A DNA stretch of 35,596 bases from Leeuwenhoekiella sp. Lineage in GTDB: Bacteria > Bacteroidota > Bacteroidia > Flavobacteriales > Flavobacteriaceae. The notes below the pieces were generated by a model, which was given only the letters and a program-made list of their open reading frames with translations, did not search any database and was not told the DNA's origin. The stretch is from NCBI GenBank assembly GCA_011050015.1, contig DRGP01000238.1:1-35596 (forward strand), written 5' to 3'. Position numbers and translations under genes: made by a program. Positions within the stretch are counted from its first letter, which is position 1. Every line of letters starts with the position of its first letter. Positions 14,402-23,329 of the stretch are shown piece after piece.

Positions 14402-17293
14402 TTATTTCGGCTGTTTTTTAGCCTTTTTCTTTGATTTTTCAGTCTTTTTCTTGGGTTTTCCGCTGGGCAACTCCTCTCTCAGAAAAGTAGCTGTATAGCC
14501 TTTATTGGCTTTTACGATTTCTTCTGGAGTTCCTTGAGCGACAATTTCACCACCGGCATTCCCACCCTCGGGACCTATATCTATAATATGATCTGCAACT
14601 TTAATCACATCCATATTATGCTCTATGATAAGTACGGTATTTCCTTTATCTACGAGACGTTGTAGCACTTCCAGCAGCACTCTGATGTCTTCAAAATGCA
14701 GACCGGTAGTGGGTTCGTCAAGTATATAAAAGGTATTTCCGGTATCTCGTTTAGAAAGTTCTGTAGCTAGTTTAATGCGCTGTGCTTCCCCACCGGAAAG
14801 CGTTGTGGATTGCTGCCCCAGGGAAATGTAGCCCAAACCAACATCCTGAATCGTCTTGACCTTGCGGTAAATCTTGGGGATATGCTCAAAAAACTCCACC
14901 GATTCGTTAATGGTCATTTCCAGCACATCTGCTATAGATTTGCCTTTATAACGTATTTCCAGCGTCTCGCGGTTAAAGCGTTTCCCCTGGCAGGTTTCAC
15001 ATTCTACATAAACATCGGGCAGAAAGTTCATCTCGATCACACGTAAACCACCACCACGACAAGTCTCGCAACGACCACCCTTGACGTTAAAGCTAAAACG
15101 CCCCGGTTTGTAACCCCGTATGAGTGATTCTGGTATTTTTGCAAAAAGACTGCGTACTTCACTGAATACACCGGTGTAGGTCGCGGGGTTTGAGCGTGGA
15201 GTACGGCCTATGGGCGACTGGTTAATATCTATAACTTTATCGCACTCATCAAGCCCTTTAATGCTTTTGTAAGGTTTTGGTTTTTTTACACCGTTAAAAT
15301 AATGGGCGTTCATAATGGGGTAGAGGGTCTCGTTTATGAGCGTAGACTTACCACTACCCGAAACGCCGGTGACCAGGATCATTTTTCCCAGCGGTATTTT
15401 AAGATCTACCTTTTTCAGGTTGTTTCCAGTAGCCCCTTTCAAAACGATTTCCTTTCCGTTGCCTTTTCGACGTTCTGAAGGAACAAGTATTTCTTTTTGT
15501 CCGTTTAAATATTGTGCGGTAAGCGTATTTTGATTTTCAAGATCGGCGGGGGTACCCTGACTAATAATCTCACCGCCATGTTTTCCTGCCATGGGACCGA
15601 TATCTATCACATGGTCTGCATTTAAGATCATGTCTTTATCGTGCTCAACGACAATGACAGAATTACCAATATCGCGTAGTGCCTCCAGCGAACGGATCAA
15701 CCGCTCATTGTCCCGCTGATGTAAACCGATACTGGGTTCATCAAGAATATACAATACGCCTACCAACTGCGAGCCTATCTGTGTGGCCAGGCGAATGCGC
15801 TGCGCCTCCCCGCCGGAAAGTGATTTTGAACTGCGATTGAGCGACAGATAAGTAAGTCCCACATCGATGAGAAACTGAATACGGGTATTAATCTCTTTCA
15901 GGATCTCTGAAGCGATTGCAGTCTGTTTTTCACTTAGGCTGGGCGGGAGATTTTTAAACCATTCGGCCAACTGGTTGATATCCATCATGGCCAGGTCTGC
16001 GATACTTTTTTCGCTCACGCGGAAGTAAAGCGATTCTTTCCTTAAACGGGCTCCCTCACATGTTGGACATGTGATTTTATCCATATACGCCTTGGCCCAA
16101 CGGCGCAGGCTGGCTGAATCATTATTATGAAAAGTGCTTTCTATAAACGGCGCGACGCCTTCAAAATCTATTTTAAAATCTCGGGTAATACCCAGGGTTT
16201 TTGACTCTTGTTCAAATTTTTCCTTGCCACCATAGAGGATCATATCCAGTCCATCTTTTGGGATTTTTTCTATGGGATCGGTCAGTTTAAAATTGAAGCG
16301 CTGGGCAATGGTTTCCATCTGTTTGAAAATCCAGTTGCTTTTCTGGGGCCCGTGGGGTGCCAGACCTCCAGCTTTTATTGATTTTTTGGGATCTGGAACG
16401 ATCTTATCGGTATTTACCACGTACAGCTGGCCGATACCGTTACATTTTGGGCAAGCCCCTTTTGGTGAATTGAATGAAAAATTATTAGGTTCTGGATTGG
16501 GATAGGAAATGCCCGAAGTAGGGCACATCAGGTTCCGGCTAAAATAGCGTGCCTCACCACTGTCCTGATCCAGAACCATAAGCACATCATCGCCGTGGTA
16601 CATGGCCGTGTTAATGGTTTCCAGCAGGCGCTTGTTCATATCTGCACTGTCTGTGACCTGAAGCCGGTCTATGACAATCTCAATATCATGCGTCTTGTAC
16701 CGGTCTAGCTTCATCCCCTTTTTAAGGTCCAGTATTTCGCCATCGGCGCGCACTTTTACAAAGCCCTGTTTGGCAATCTGTTCAAAAAGTTCGCGGTAAT
16801 GCCCTTTTCTGCTTCGTATTACCGGTGCAAGAATATTGATGCGCTTGCCGGTAAATTCCTCAATGATTAGATTTTGAATCTGCTCATCACTGTAACTTAC
16901 CATTTTGTCACCGGTGACATAGCTGTAAGCGTCACTGGCACGGGCATATAGCAACCGCAGAAAATCATAAATTTCCGTAATGGTACCTACGGTAGAGCGT
17001 GGACTTTTACTGGTCGTTTTTTGTTCTATGGCGATAACCGGGGAGAGCCCTTGTATTTTATCTACATCAGGCCGCTCCAGACTGCCCAGAAACTGCCTGG
17101 CATAGGCCGAAAAAGTTTCAATATACCGCCGCTGCCCCTCGGCATAGATCGTGTCAAAAGCCAGTGAACTCTTCCCACTGCCAGAAAGGCCGGTGATGAC
17201 CACCAGCTTTTCACGCGGTATGTTTACATCTATATTTTTAAGGTTGTGGGCGCGGGCGCCATAAACCTCAATGTATTCTTGTATTTCTGCCAT
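14402..17293 (-). CDS. uvrA: Excinuclease ABC subunit A
   Basis: A 963-residue damage-recognition ATPase of nucleotide excision repair. It has two ABC modules, with Walker [10 protein letters not shown] (about residue 34) and GVSGSGKST (about 640), and signatures [13 protein letters not shown] and [13 protein letters not shown]. Zinc modules are visible as [17 protein letters not shown] and [20 protein letters not shown] with the paired CETCQG. The C-terminus ends in a Lys-rich tail ([16 protein letters not shown]), longer and more basic than usual. It starts at ATG 17293, downstream of a structured leader; the LOG gene follows after 16 bases. No uvrB or uvrC is present here. Confidence 0.97.
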   Translation of the reverse strand: MAEIQEYIEVYGARAHNLKNIDVNIPREKLVVITGLSGSGKSSLAFDTIYAEGQRRYIETFSAYARQFLGSLERPDVDKIQGLSPVIAIEQKTTSKSPRSTVGTITEIYDFLRLLYARASDAYSYVTGDKMVSYSDEQIQNLIIEEFTGKRINILAPVIRSRKGHYRELFEQIAKQGFVKVRADGEILDLKKGMKLDRYKTHDIEIVIDRLQVTDSADMNKRLLETINTAMYHGDDVLMVLDQDSGEARYFSRNLMCPTSGISYPNPEPNNFSFNSPKGACPKCNGIGQLYVVNTDKIVPDPKKSIKAGGLAPHGPQKSNWIFKQMETIAQRFNFKLTDPIEKIPKDGLDMILYGGKEKFEQESKTLGITRDFKIDFEGVAPFIESTFHNNDSASLRRWAKAYMDKITCPTCEGARLRKESLYFRVSEKSIADLAMMDINQLAEWFKNLPPSLSEKQTAIASEILKEINTRIQFLIDVGLTYLSLNRSSKSLSGGEAQRIRLATQIGSQLVGVLYILDEPSIGLHQRDNERLIRSLEALRDIGNSVIVVEHDKDMILNADHVIDIGPMAGKHGGEIISQGTPADLENQNTLTAQYLNGQKEILVPSERRKGNGKEIVLKGATGNNLKKVDLKIPLGKMILVTGVSGSGKSTLINETLYPIMNAHYFNGVKKPKPYKSIKGLDECDKVIDINQSPIGRTPRSNPATYTGVFSEVRSLFAKIPESLIRGYKPGRFSFNVKGGRCETCRGGGLRVIEMNFLPDVYVECETCQGKRFNRETLEIRYKGKSIADVLEMTINESVEFFEHIPKIYRKVKTIQDVGLGYISLGQQSTTLSGGEAQRIKLATELSKRDTGNTFYILDEPTTGLHFEDIRVLLEVLQRLVDKGNTVLIIEHNMDVIKVADHIIDIGPEGGNAGGEIVAQGTPEEIVKANKGYTATFLREELPSGKPKKKTEKSKKKAKKQPK

Positions 17294-17313
17294 TGGAGTT
17301 AAACTCGTTTTTT

Positions 17314-17338
17314 AGATCCTGCAGACTCGGCAGGATCT
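17314..17338 (-). other. Perfect hairpin in the uvrA leader (proximal)
   Basis: AGATCCTGC (17314-17322) pairs perfectly over 9 base pairs with GCAGGATCT (17330-17338) around a 7-base loop. It ends about 21 bases upstream of the uvrA start codon, so in the mRNA it would sit just ahead of the ribosome entry region. Confidence 0.75.
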
Positions 17339-17348
17339 TTAAAAAGGC

Positions 17349-17397
17349 AGGTTGAACTCCCAAGTGTTTTCAGGATTTCCCCCTTGGGTGCCAACCT
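17349..17397 (-). other. Second hairpin in the uvrA leader (distal)
   Basis: AGGTTG (17349-17354) pairs with CAACCT (17392-17397), and inside it CCCAAG (17359-17364) pairs with CTTGGG (17383-17388), with a 4x3 interior loop and an 18-base terminal loop. With the proximal hairpin it fills nearly all of the predicted leader. Confidence 0.6.
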
Positions 17398-17412
17398 ACA
17401 ATTTTAAGGATG

Positions 17413-17420
17413 CAAAGGTA
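17413..17420 (-). promoter_or_regulatory. Predicted -7 element of uvrA
   Basis: On the minus strand 17420-17413 reads TACCTTTG, an exact TAnnTTTG match. Transcription starting just downstream (about 17406) would give a leader of about 113 bases that starts right before the distal hairpin. No TTG is seen at the usual -33 distance. Confidence 0.45.
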
Positions 17421-17542
17421 ATTTAAAAGTATGAAGGATAAAATGTGAAGTTTAAAAAGCGAAATCTACCCATAAAAGTGCTAAAAACTCAAAAGAGCAG
17501 CGTGTTTGGATTAAGTAATAATAAATTATAACATACTGGTTA

Positions 17543-18619
17543 TTAAAATCCAACTTCATAGTTGGCAAGCATTTCCTCAATAACTTTTTCTGTAGGGGAA
17601 AAACGTTCAGATTTTTTAGCCTTTATGGTGGGTACTTTTTCAAAATAGGGCACAATACTGCCATTCTCATAACTTTCCACAATGTGGGGATGCACATAAT
17701 AATTGCGTACCACATCACGGGTATTGCCCAGACCTTTTGCCGCGGCGTCAAAACCGGCGAGCATGTTTTTTGCATTTTGCTTTTCTTCTTCCACAAAGCC
17801 TATTTCGCGCAGTTTTTCAAAAAAGATAATAGTGGCTGACCAGGTACGAAAATCCTTTGCCGAAAAAAGATCACCGCTTACCGCGTGTATATAATCGTTG
17901 ACCATTCCGCTATCTATGCAATGCTTGGTGCCATCTTCATCAAAATATTTAAAAAGTTCCCAGCCCGGTATTTCTTCGCATTGATTTACGAGCCTGATTA
18001 ATTTTTTGTCATGAACGGTTACTTCGTGCTCCACACTTTTTTTACCTACAAATTTAAAGATCATATCTTTAGCGGTGGTCTTAACGTGCCGGGTACGTAG
18101 GGTAGATAACCCATAGGTATTATTAGTACGCGCATAACTTTCATTACCTATGCGTATATGGGTTTCTTCCATTAAACGAATTACGAGCGCGAGCACTTTA
18201 CGCTGGGTCATCTCTTTTTCGTCCAGGTCTTTATCTACCTGAGCACGTATCTGTGGCAGTACATTTCCAAAAGCGGCCATTTTAAAAAATTTGGTCTCAT
18301 TGCGCAGTTTATTCCAGTGCTCGTGGTAGAGATATACTTTGCGGCTTTTATCATCACGACCTACTGCTTGTAAATGTCCATTTTCAGGCTCTGCGATGCG
18401 TACATCTTCCCATGCCGGAGGGATAACAAGTTCGTTAATACGTTTAAGAATTTTTTTGGTCTTTAACGCTCTACCATTTTTATCGTACGTAAAGCCTTTT
18501 TTATTGCGCTTGCGCGCAATGGTGAAATGCTCTTCGGTCACGTAGATTAAATCTGCAAAAGAAGCTGCAGCTTCTGGATTATGAAGGATCTTGTCAAGCT
18601 TTTTTTCTGAAATTGTCAT
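17543..18619 (-). CDS. DNA topoisomerase IB (poxvirus-like)
   Basis: A 358-residue type IB topoisomerase that relaxes supercoils through a 3'-phosphotyrosyl intermediate. The active-site set is present: Arg in HIRIGNESYART (about 156), the Lys loop in GKKSVEHEV (about 194), Arg in KDFRTWSAT (about 258) and the nucleophile Tyr in NYYVHPHIV (about 308). The size matches bacterial homologues of the small poxvirus enzyme, which are scattered in bacteria. TATTTTTG lies only four bases before the ATG on the minus strand and could give a leaderless message. It is separated from uvrA by 249 bases and is not obviously in its operon. Confidence 0.93.
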   Translation of the reverse strand: MTISEKKLDKILHNPEAAASFADLIYVTEEHFTIARKRNKKGFTYDKNGRALKTKKILKRINELVIPPAWEDVRIAEPENGHLQAVGRDDKSRKVYLYHEHWNKLRNETKFFKMAAFGNVLPQIRAQVDKDLDEKEMTQRKVLALVIRLMEETHIRIGNESYARTNNTYGLSTLRTRHVKTTAKDMIFKFVGKKSVEHEVTVHDKKLIRLVNQCEEIPGWELFKYFDEDGTKHCIDSGMVNDYIHAVSGDLFSAKDFRTWSATIIFFEKLREIGFVEEEKQNAKNMLAGFDAAAKGLGNTRDVVRNYYVHPHIVESYENGSIVPYFEKVPTIKAKKSERFSPTEKVIEEMLANYEVGF

Positions 18620-18845
18620 AACCCAAAAATAATGTGAAGCTTGCTTATTCTATGATAACAAAATGTGAAATAAGTTTCATGTTATTTGAAATCTTATATG
18701 CAGGATTATTTTGTGCTTAAGCGTTAAACCTTTATTAAATTAAACCGAATTGAGTTCTATTTAAGTGAATTTCCTGAAAGGAAATATACTTTTAGCGACT
18801 TAAAGAATAGGTTAACACTGAATGTTTTTAACTAAAATACGTATT

Positions 18846-19400
18846 ATGAGATTATATAAGTCTAAATTGTTACTTGTTACTTTTGCCCTTGTTCTAGGGC
18901 TTTCACAAGTATCTTGCCAAGAGAAAGCAAAGAATAGCGATAAAACTATGGGCAACGACAAGGAAACTGCTATGACCAGCGAATTTCCAGACGCAAAACC
19001 TGATAAGGTGTGGAAAGAAAAACTCTCTCCGGAAGAGTATACAATTATGGTTAAAAAAGGAACTGAACCCCCTTTTAAAAATCCTTATTTTGACAATCAC
19101 AAAGAAGGTACTTATGTGAGTGCTGCTACCGGAGAACCACTCTTTAGTTCTAGTGATAAATTTGATTCTGGTACCGGCTGGCCTGCTTTTTCAAAACCCC
19201 TTAAAGAAGATGCTGTAATTTGGGTAAAAGATAACAGTATGGGCATGTCGCGTGATGAAGTGATTGAAAAATCAACCGGCCTACACTTGGGGCATGTGTT
19301 TAATGATGGACCGCAGCCTACCGGATTGCGCTATTGCATTAATTCTGCCGCATTAAAATTTGTACCCGATGAGGAGACTACCGATAAAAGCAATCAATAA
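18846..19400 (+). CDS. msrB: Lipoprotein peptide-methionine (R)-S-oxide reductase
   Basis: An exported lipoprotein of 184 residues. Residues 1-23 form a signal peptide with lipidation Cys 24 (SQVSC), followed by a charged linker and a complete MsrB domain: KNPYFDNHKEGTYVSAATGE, FDSGTGWPAFSKPL, HLGHVFNDGP and the catalytic Cys at about 164 in RYCINSAAL. The two CxxC zinc pairs of many MsrBs are missing (ATGEPLF stands at the first), so it belongs to the zinc-free type. It reduces methionine-R-sulfoxide in envelope proteins, inferred from location. ATG 18846 is chosen over ATG 18822 because it opens directly on the signal peptide. Confidence 0.92.
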   Translation: MRLYKSKLLLVTFALVLGLSQVSCQEKAKNSDKTMGNDKETAMTSEFPDAKPDKVWKEKLSPEEYTIMVKKGTEPPFKNPYFDNHKEGTYVSAATGEPLFSSSDKFDSGTGWPAFSKPLKEDAVIWVKDNSMGMSRDEVIEKSTGLHLGHVFNDGPQPTGLRYCINSAALKFVPDEETTDKSNQ

Positions 19401-19420
19401 TAACAATTGATTCTAAAAAC

Positions 19421-19457
19421 AAAAAAATCCCGAATGAGCGATCATCCGGGATTTTTT
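19421..19457. terminator. Bidirectional terminator between msrB and the M42 peptidase gene
   Basis: AAAAAATCCCG (19422-19432) pairs with CGGGATTTTTT (19447-19457), and an inner ATGA/TCAT stem closes a GCGA tetraloop. A and T runs flank the stem, so it can stop transcription from both convergent genes. Confidence 0.88.
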
Positions 19458-19475
19458 GTTTAAAATGCTCATAAA

Positions 19476-20561
19476 TCAGTCAAAATAACTGAATTTTTGT
19501 CCGTTTTCTATTTTAAGTACGCTCTCATAAATAAGGCGTATCACATTCTCCACATCCTCACGGTGTACCATTTCTACCGTGGTGTGCATGTAGCGCAACG
19601 GTAAACTGATAAGTGCGGAAGCTACACCGCCATTGCTGTATGCAAAAGCATCGGTATCAGTTCCTGTCGCACGGCTGCTGGCGGCACGCTGAAACGGAAT
19701 ATTCTTTTCCTGAGCAGCGTCTATAATGAGATCCCTAAAACGTTGCTGCACGGCAGGGGCGTAAGTGATTACCGGTCCTTTGCCTATCTCAGCATGGCCA
19801 CTGGTCTTTTTCTCGATCATAGGGGTGGTGGTATCGTGGGTGACATCGGTCACGATCGCAGCGTTCGGTTTTATGGTGTTGGTGATCATTTGCGCACCTC
19901 GCAAACCTATTTCCTCCTGCACCGAATTCACCACATACAATCCAAAATCAAGTTTGTTCTTATTGTCCTTGAGCATACGGGCAACCTCTGCGATCATAAA
20001 ACCACCCATACGGTTGTCTAGCGCACGGCAGACAAATTTATTCTCGTTGAGAACGGTAAAGGTGTCAGGATAGGTGATCACACAACCTACGTGCACGCCC
20101 ATTTTTTCCACTTCTTCTTTGTCTTTTGCGCCAATATCTATAAAAATATTGTCAGGCTTGGGCGCTTTTTCATCACTTTTGTCACGCGTATGAATCGCCG
20201 GCCAACCAAAAACTCCTTTTACAATACCGTCTTTGGTGTGTATGTTCACCATTTTTGAAGGGGCGATCTGGTGGTCGCTTCCGCCATTACGTATCACATA
20301 AATAAGCCCATTGTCTGTAATATAATTGACATACCAAGAGATCTCATCGGCGTGGCCCTCTATGACCACTTTATATTTTGCCTTGGGATTGATCACGCCT
20401 ACAGCGGTGCCATAGGTATCTGTAATAAATTCATCAACATAAGGACGCAGGTAATCCATCCATAATTTCTGGCCGTCCCACTCATAACCGGTAGGAGCGG
20501 CATTATTTAAATACTTTTCTAAAAAATCAAGCGATTTTTTGTTCAATATGCTTTTAGCCAT
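19476..20561 (-). CDS. M42 family metallo-aminopeptidase
   Basis: A 361-residue dinuclear-metal aminopeptidase of the M42 (glutamyl aminopeptidase / TET) family, cytoplasmic. Predicted metal ligands and catalytic residues are seen: His 70 and Asp 72 in EGHADEI, bridging Asp 182 in RALDNRMGG, Glu 216-217 in VQEEIGLRGA, Asp 239 in VTDVTHD and His 326 in YMHTTVEM. No signal peptide is present. Family members form tetrahedral dodecamers that degrade short peptides. It is transcribed alone, divergent from the DUF4294 gene with about 105 bases between start codons. Confidence 0.92.
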   Translation of the reverse strand: MAKSILNKKSLDFLEKYLNNAAPTGYEWDGQKLWMDYLRPYVDEFITDTYGTAVGVINPKAKYKVVIEGHADEISWYVNYITDNGLIYVIRNGGSDHQIAPSKMVNIHTKDGIVKGVFGWPAIHTRDKSDEKAPKPDNIFIDIGAKDKEEVEKMGVHVGCVITYPDTFTVLNENKFVCRALDNRMGGFMIAEVARMLKDNKNKLDFGLYVVNSVQEEIGLRGAQMITNTIKPNAAIVTDVTHDTTTPMIEKKTSGHAEIGKGPVITYAPAVQQRFRDLIIDAAQEKNIPFQRAASSRATGTDTDAFAYSNGGVASALISLPLRYMHTTVEMVHREDVENVIRLIYESVLKIENGQKFSYFD

Positions 20562-20628
20562 AAAAATTCCATTTTGCGCTAATTTAAGAATATTAAAGTC
20601 AAATAATGTCCGTTCTAGCCCTATTCCT

Positions 20629-20636
20629 TAATTTTG
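20629..20636 (+). promoter_or_regulatory. Predicted -7 element of the DUF4294 gene
   Basis: TAATTTTG matches TAnnTTTG exactly and lies 30 bases before ATG 20667. It overlaps the TTG at 20634, which argues against that codon being the true start. Confidence 0.4.
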
Positions 20637-20666
20637 GAACAGTTTTCGCACAATGAATACAAAAAA

Positions 20667-21368
20667 ATGGTGAACCGATTGATCCTTTTTTTAGCACTTA
20701 TCGCTGCCCACGCACTTGGGGCACAAATTCCTGATGCGCGAAAAGCGACAGACTCCACTATGGCAGAATATTACCTAATGGATAGTGACAGCACGCTTAC
20801 AGACGCGATACCGCTTGATGAGGTTCTTATATTTAACCGCCTGAAGTTCAAAAATCAGCTGGATAGGCGCAAGTATTTGATTTTACGTCGAAAAACGCGG
20901 AAAGTATATCCTTATGCCAAACTAGCAGCAGATCGTTTTATGGAGCTCAACCAGCGTTTGGATAGTATGAAAAACAACAGCCAGCGCAGAAAATATACGC
21001 GTATCATACAGCGCTATGTTCAGGATGAATTTGGCGATCAACTTAAAAAACTGAGCCGTACTGAAGGGCAAATTTTAGTAAAGCTCATTCACCGCCAGAC
21101 GGGGATCACAACGTTTGACCTCGTCAAAGAATACCGCAGTGGCTGGAAGGCATTCTGGCTTAATACTACGGCGAGCCTTTTTGATATTCGGTTAAAAGAA
21201 AAGTTTGACCCCGTTAATGTGGAGGAAGATTACTTGATTGAAGATATTTTGCAGCGATCCTTTCAGGCAGGTATTCTCGAGCGTCAGGAACCCGCGGGCA
21301 AATATAATTTTCTTGAGCTCATGAGTAAATGGAACAGCTCAAAATCTACAGTCGGTATAAAAAAATGA
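20667..21368 (+). CDS. DUF4294 family exported protein
   Basis: A 233-residue protein with an N-terminal signal peptide (MVNRLILFLALIAAHALGAQ) and a basic, helix-rich body. The conserved block runs from YPYAKLAADRFMELNQRLD through RKYTRIIQRYVQDEFGDQ, LSRTEGQILVKLIHRQTG and YRSGWKAFWLNTTASLFDI, which I recognise as DUF4294, a family largely limited to Bacteroidetes. Function is unknown. ATG 20667 is chosen over TTG 20634 because it opens on the signal peptide and fits the promoter. A small membrane-protein gene follows 46 bases later, then pyrR. Confidence 0.83.
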   Translation: MVNRLILFLALIAAHALGAQIPDARKATDSTMAEYYLMDSDSTLTDAIPLDEVLIFNRLKFKNQLDRRKYLILRRKTRKVYPYAKLAADRFMELNQRLDSMKNNSQRRKYTRIIQRYVQDEFGDQLKKLSRTEGQILVKLIHRQTGITTFDLVKEYRSGWKAFWLNTTASLFDIRLKEKFDPVNVEEDYLIEDILQRSFQAGILERQEPAGKYNFLELMSKWNSSKSTVGIKK

Positions 21369-21414
21369 CAACCCTTTATCGTAGAAAAATAACTTAATAA
21401 AGCATTTTTTTGAT

Positions 21415-21561
21415 TTGAAAAACTTTTTAAATTCCAACTGGCTTATGGTCGTCATGGCGCTTATCACCATCATAGGCTTGGTAACAGGTAAATATCTCTT
21501 TCTTTTTCTGGCCATTCCCTTTGGGTTGAATCTTTTTGGAAAAAAGAAAGATGAAGATTGA
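21415..21561 (+). CDS. Small membrane protein, 48 residues
   Basis: The frame TTG 21415 to TGA 21559-21561 encodes MKNFLNSNWLMVVMALITII, then GLVTGKYLFLFLAIPFGLNL and FGKKKDED. It has one or two hydrophobic segments flanked by a basic N-terminus and a charged tail, typical of a small inner-membrane protein. The upstream frame is closed by TAG at 21382-21384 with no ATG before 21415, so TTG is the likely start. It lies between the DUF4294 gene and pyrR on the same strand. I do not recognise a named family. Confidence 0.65.
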   Translation: MKNFLNSNWLMVVMALITIIGLVTGKYLFLFLAIPFGLNLFGKKKDED

Positions 21562-21637
21562 ACCTTGTTTTCACGTGCATAGCGTTTAAAAAAATCCCTA
21601 TCTTTACAGCTATAAAACGACGACAGCAACCCTACTT

Positions 21638-22183
21638 ATGAGTCAGAAAGTATTGCTTAGCGCAAAAGAGATACATATTATCCTTAACCGACTCGCCTGT
21701 CAACTCATTGAAAACCATACCAATTTTAACGAAACTGTGCTTATAGGCCTTCAGCCCCGCGGTGTCTTTCTGGCAGAACGCATTAAAAAACTGCTCGAGG
21801 AAAATTATGATGTGCCGGACATTAAAATGGGATATCTCGATATTACTTTTTTTAGGGATGATTTTCGCCGTGGCGAAAAAATTTTAGGTGCCAATAAAAC
21901 GAAGATCGATTTTATTGTAGAAGATAAGAAAGTAGTTTTTATAGATGATGTGCTCTATACCGGGCGAAGCATTAATGCCGCGCTTACAGCCGTACAGAGT
22001 TTTGGCAGGCCTCGCGAGGTAGAGTTGCTCACGCTGGTAGATCGCAGGTTTAGCCGGCATTTACCCATTCAGCCCAATTATAGGGGGCGGCAGGTAGATG
22101 CAATCCCCGGTGAAAAAGTAAAGGTAAGCTGGGTAGAAAATGGTGGCGAGGATGTCGTTTATTTGATAAAAAATGAAGAGTGA
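21638..22183 (+). CDS. pyrR: PyrR-type uracil phosphoribosyltransferase / pyrimidine regulator
   Basis: A 181-residue phosphoribosyltransferase-fold protein with PRPP-binding motif VVFIDDVLYTGRSINAAL (about 105-122), LIGLQPRGVFLAERI and the C-terminal VDAIPGEKVKV. The motifs and length fit PyrR, which in Firmicutes binds pyr mRNA and attenuates transcription and also has weak UPRTase activity. pyrB lies 204 bases downstream on the same strand. I could not find a clear Firmicutes-type PyrR-binding loop in that gap, so mRNA regulation here is unproven. Confidence 0.92.
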   Translation: MSQKVLLSAKEIHIILNRLACQLIENHTNFNETVLIGLQPRGVFLAERIKKLLEENYDVPDIKMGYLDITFFRDDFRRGEKILGANKTKIDFIVEDKKVVFIDDVLYTGRSINAALTAVQSFGRPREVELLTLVDRRFSRHLPIQPNYRGRQVDAIPGEKVKVSWVENGGEDVVYLIKNEE

Positions 22184-22387
22184 AAGAATGTATATTTTAT
22201 ACTGAAAAAATGTTGTTTTTCGGAGGAACGGGGTAAAATCTCCTTGTAGGTCTAATGTCAAAGTCAATCAATTTCTAGTTTTTGAGAGCTGACATTTGGA
22301 TAATTCGAAGGTTTAGGTCGAAAAATCACCCCAAAAAAGCTTCAAAATGGCAATTTTTGCAATAAAAATAAGAATAGCAATTTCAAG
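22184..22387 (+). promoter_or_regulatory. pyrR-pyrB spacer, candidate regulatory leader
   Basis: This is an unusually long spacer for two genes of one pathway. AATGTCA (22254-22260) pairs perfectly with TGACATT (22290-22296) around a 29-base loop containing GAGAGC. There is no T run after the stem and no good match to the Firmicutes PyrR loop consensus. It could hold a pyrB promoter or an attenuator of another design. Confidence 0.3.
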
Positions 22388-23329
22388 ATGAGCGAGTTAA
22401 GTGTAAACCACTTATTGGGTATAAAGTATATTACAAAGGCAGATATAGATCTGATCTTTGAAACGGCAGATCAATTTAAGGAGGTCATTAACAGACCCAT
22501 TAAAAAGGTACCCTCGTTGCGTGATATCACCATCGCCAATCTTTTTTTTGAAAATAGCACACGTACCAAGCTCTCTTTTGAACTTGCTGAAAAACGTCTG
22601 AGCGCAGATGTGATCAATTTTTCGGCCGGGGCATCCTCGGTAAAAAAGGGGGAAACCTTGATAGATACAGTAAATAACATCTTATCGATGAAGGTGGATA
22701 TGGTAGTTATGCGGCATCCCAACCCGGGCGCTGGAGTATTTTTGTCAAAAAACATTAAAGCCAGTATCGTCAATGCCGGTGATGGCGCACATGAGCACCC
22801 TACGCAGGCGCTGCTCGACACGTATTCCATAAGAAGGGAACTGGGCGAAGTCACGGGGAAAAAAGTGGTCATTGTAGGTGATATTTTGCATAGCAGGGTA
22901 GCGCTTTCCAATATATTTGCACTGCGCATGCTGGGTGCAGAAGTAAAAGTTTGCGGCCCAAAGACCTTGATGCCCCGTTATATTGAATCACTGGGGGTAG
23001 GTGTAGAGCTCAATCTGCAAAAAGCGTTGCAGTGGTGTGATGTGGCCAATATGCTTCGCGTTCAGAACGAGCGTATGGATATTAGCTATTTTCCCAGTAC
23101 GCGGGAATATACCCAGCAATATGGCCTCAATAAAGAAATCTTGGACGGTCTTGATAAAAAAATAGTCGTCATGCACCCTGGGCCCATTAATAGGGGAGTA
23201 GAACTTACCAGTGATGTGGCAGATTCTGAGCAGGCCATAATCCTAAATCAAGTGGAAAATGGCGTTGCCATTCGAATGGCTGTCATATATTTGTTGGCTT
23301 CAAAGATCAAACACAATGCAAGTAGATAA
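22388..23329 (+). CDS. pyrB: Aspartate carbamoyltransferase catalytic chain
   Basis: A 313-residue transcarbamylase that makes N-carbamoyl-L-aspartate in de novo pyrimidine synthesis. The carbamoyl-phosphate loop FENSTRTKLSFELAEKRL, the GASSVKKGETLIDT loop that gives the neighbouring-subunit Ser and Lys, HPTQALLDTYSIRRE, and HPGPINRGVEL are all present. No pyrI regulatory-chain gene is adjacent, so it is probably the unregulated trimer type. The STAS-like gene begins inside its last codons (14-base overlap). Confidence 0.96.
   Translation: MSELSVNHLLGIKYITKADIDLIFETADQFKEVINRPIKKVPSLRDITIANLFFENSTRTKLSFELAEKRLSADVINFSAGASSVKKGETLIDTVNNILSMKVDMVVMRHPNPGAGVFLSKNIKASIVNAGDGAHEHPTQALLDTYSIRRELGEVTGKKVVIVGDILHSRVALSNIFALRMLGAEVKVCGPKTLMPRYIESLGVGVELNLQKALQWCDVANMLRVQNERMDISYFPSTREYTQQYGLNKEILDGLDKKIVVMHPGPINRGVELTSDVADSEQAIILNQVENGVAIRMAVIYLLASKIKHNASR

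Noticed and set aside
22184-22387. Firmicutes-type PyrR binding loop
   Set aside because: GAGAGC is present, but the rest of the consensus loop and a terminator are not.
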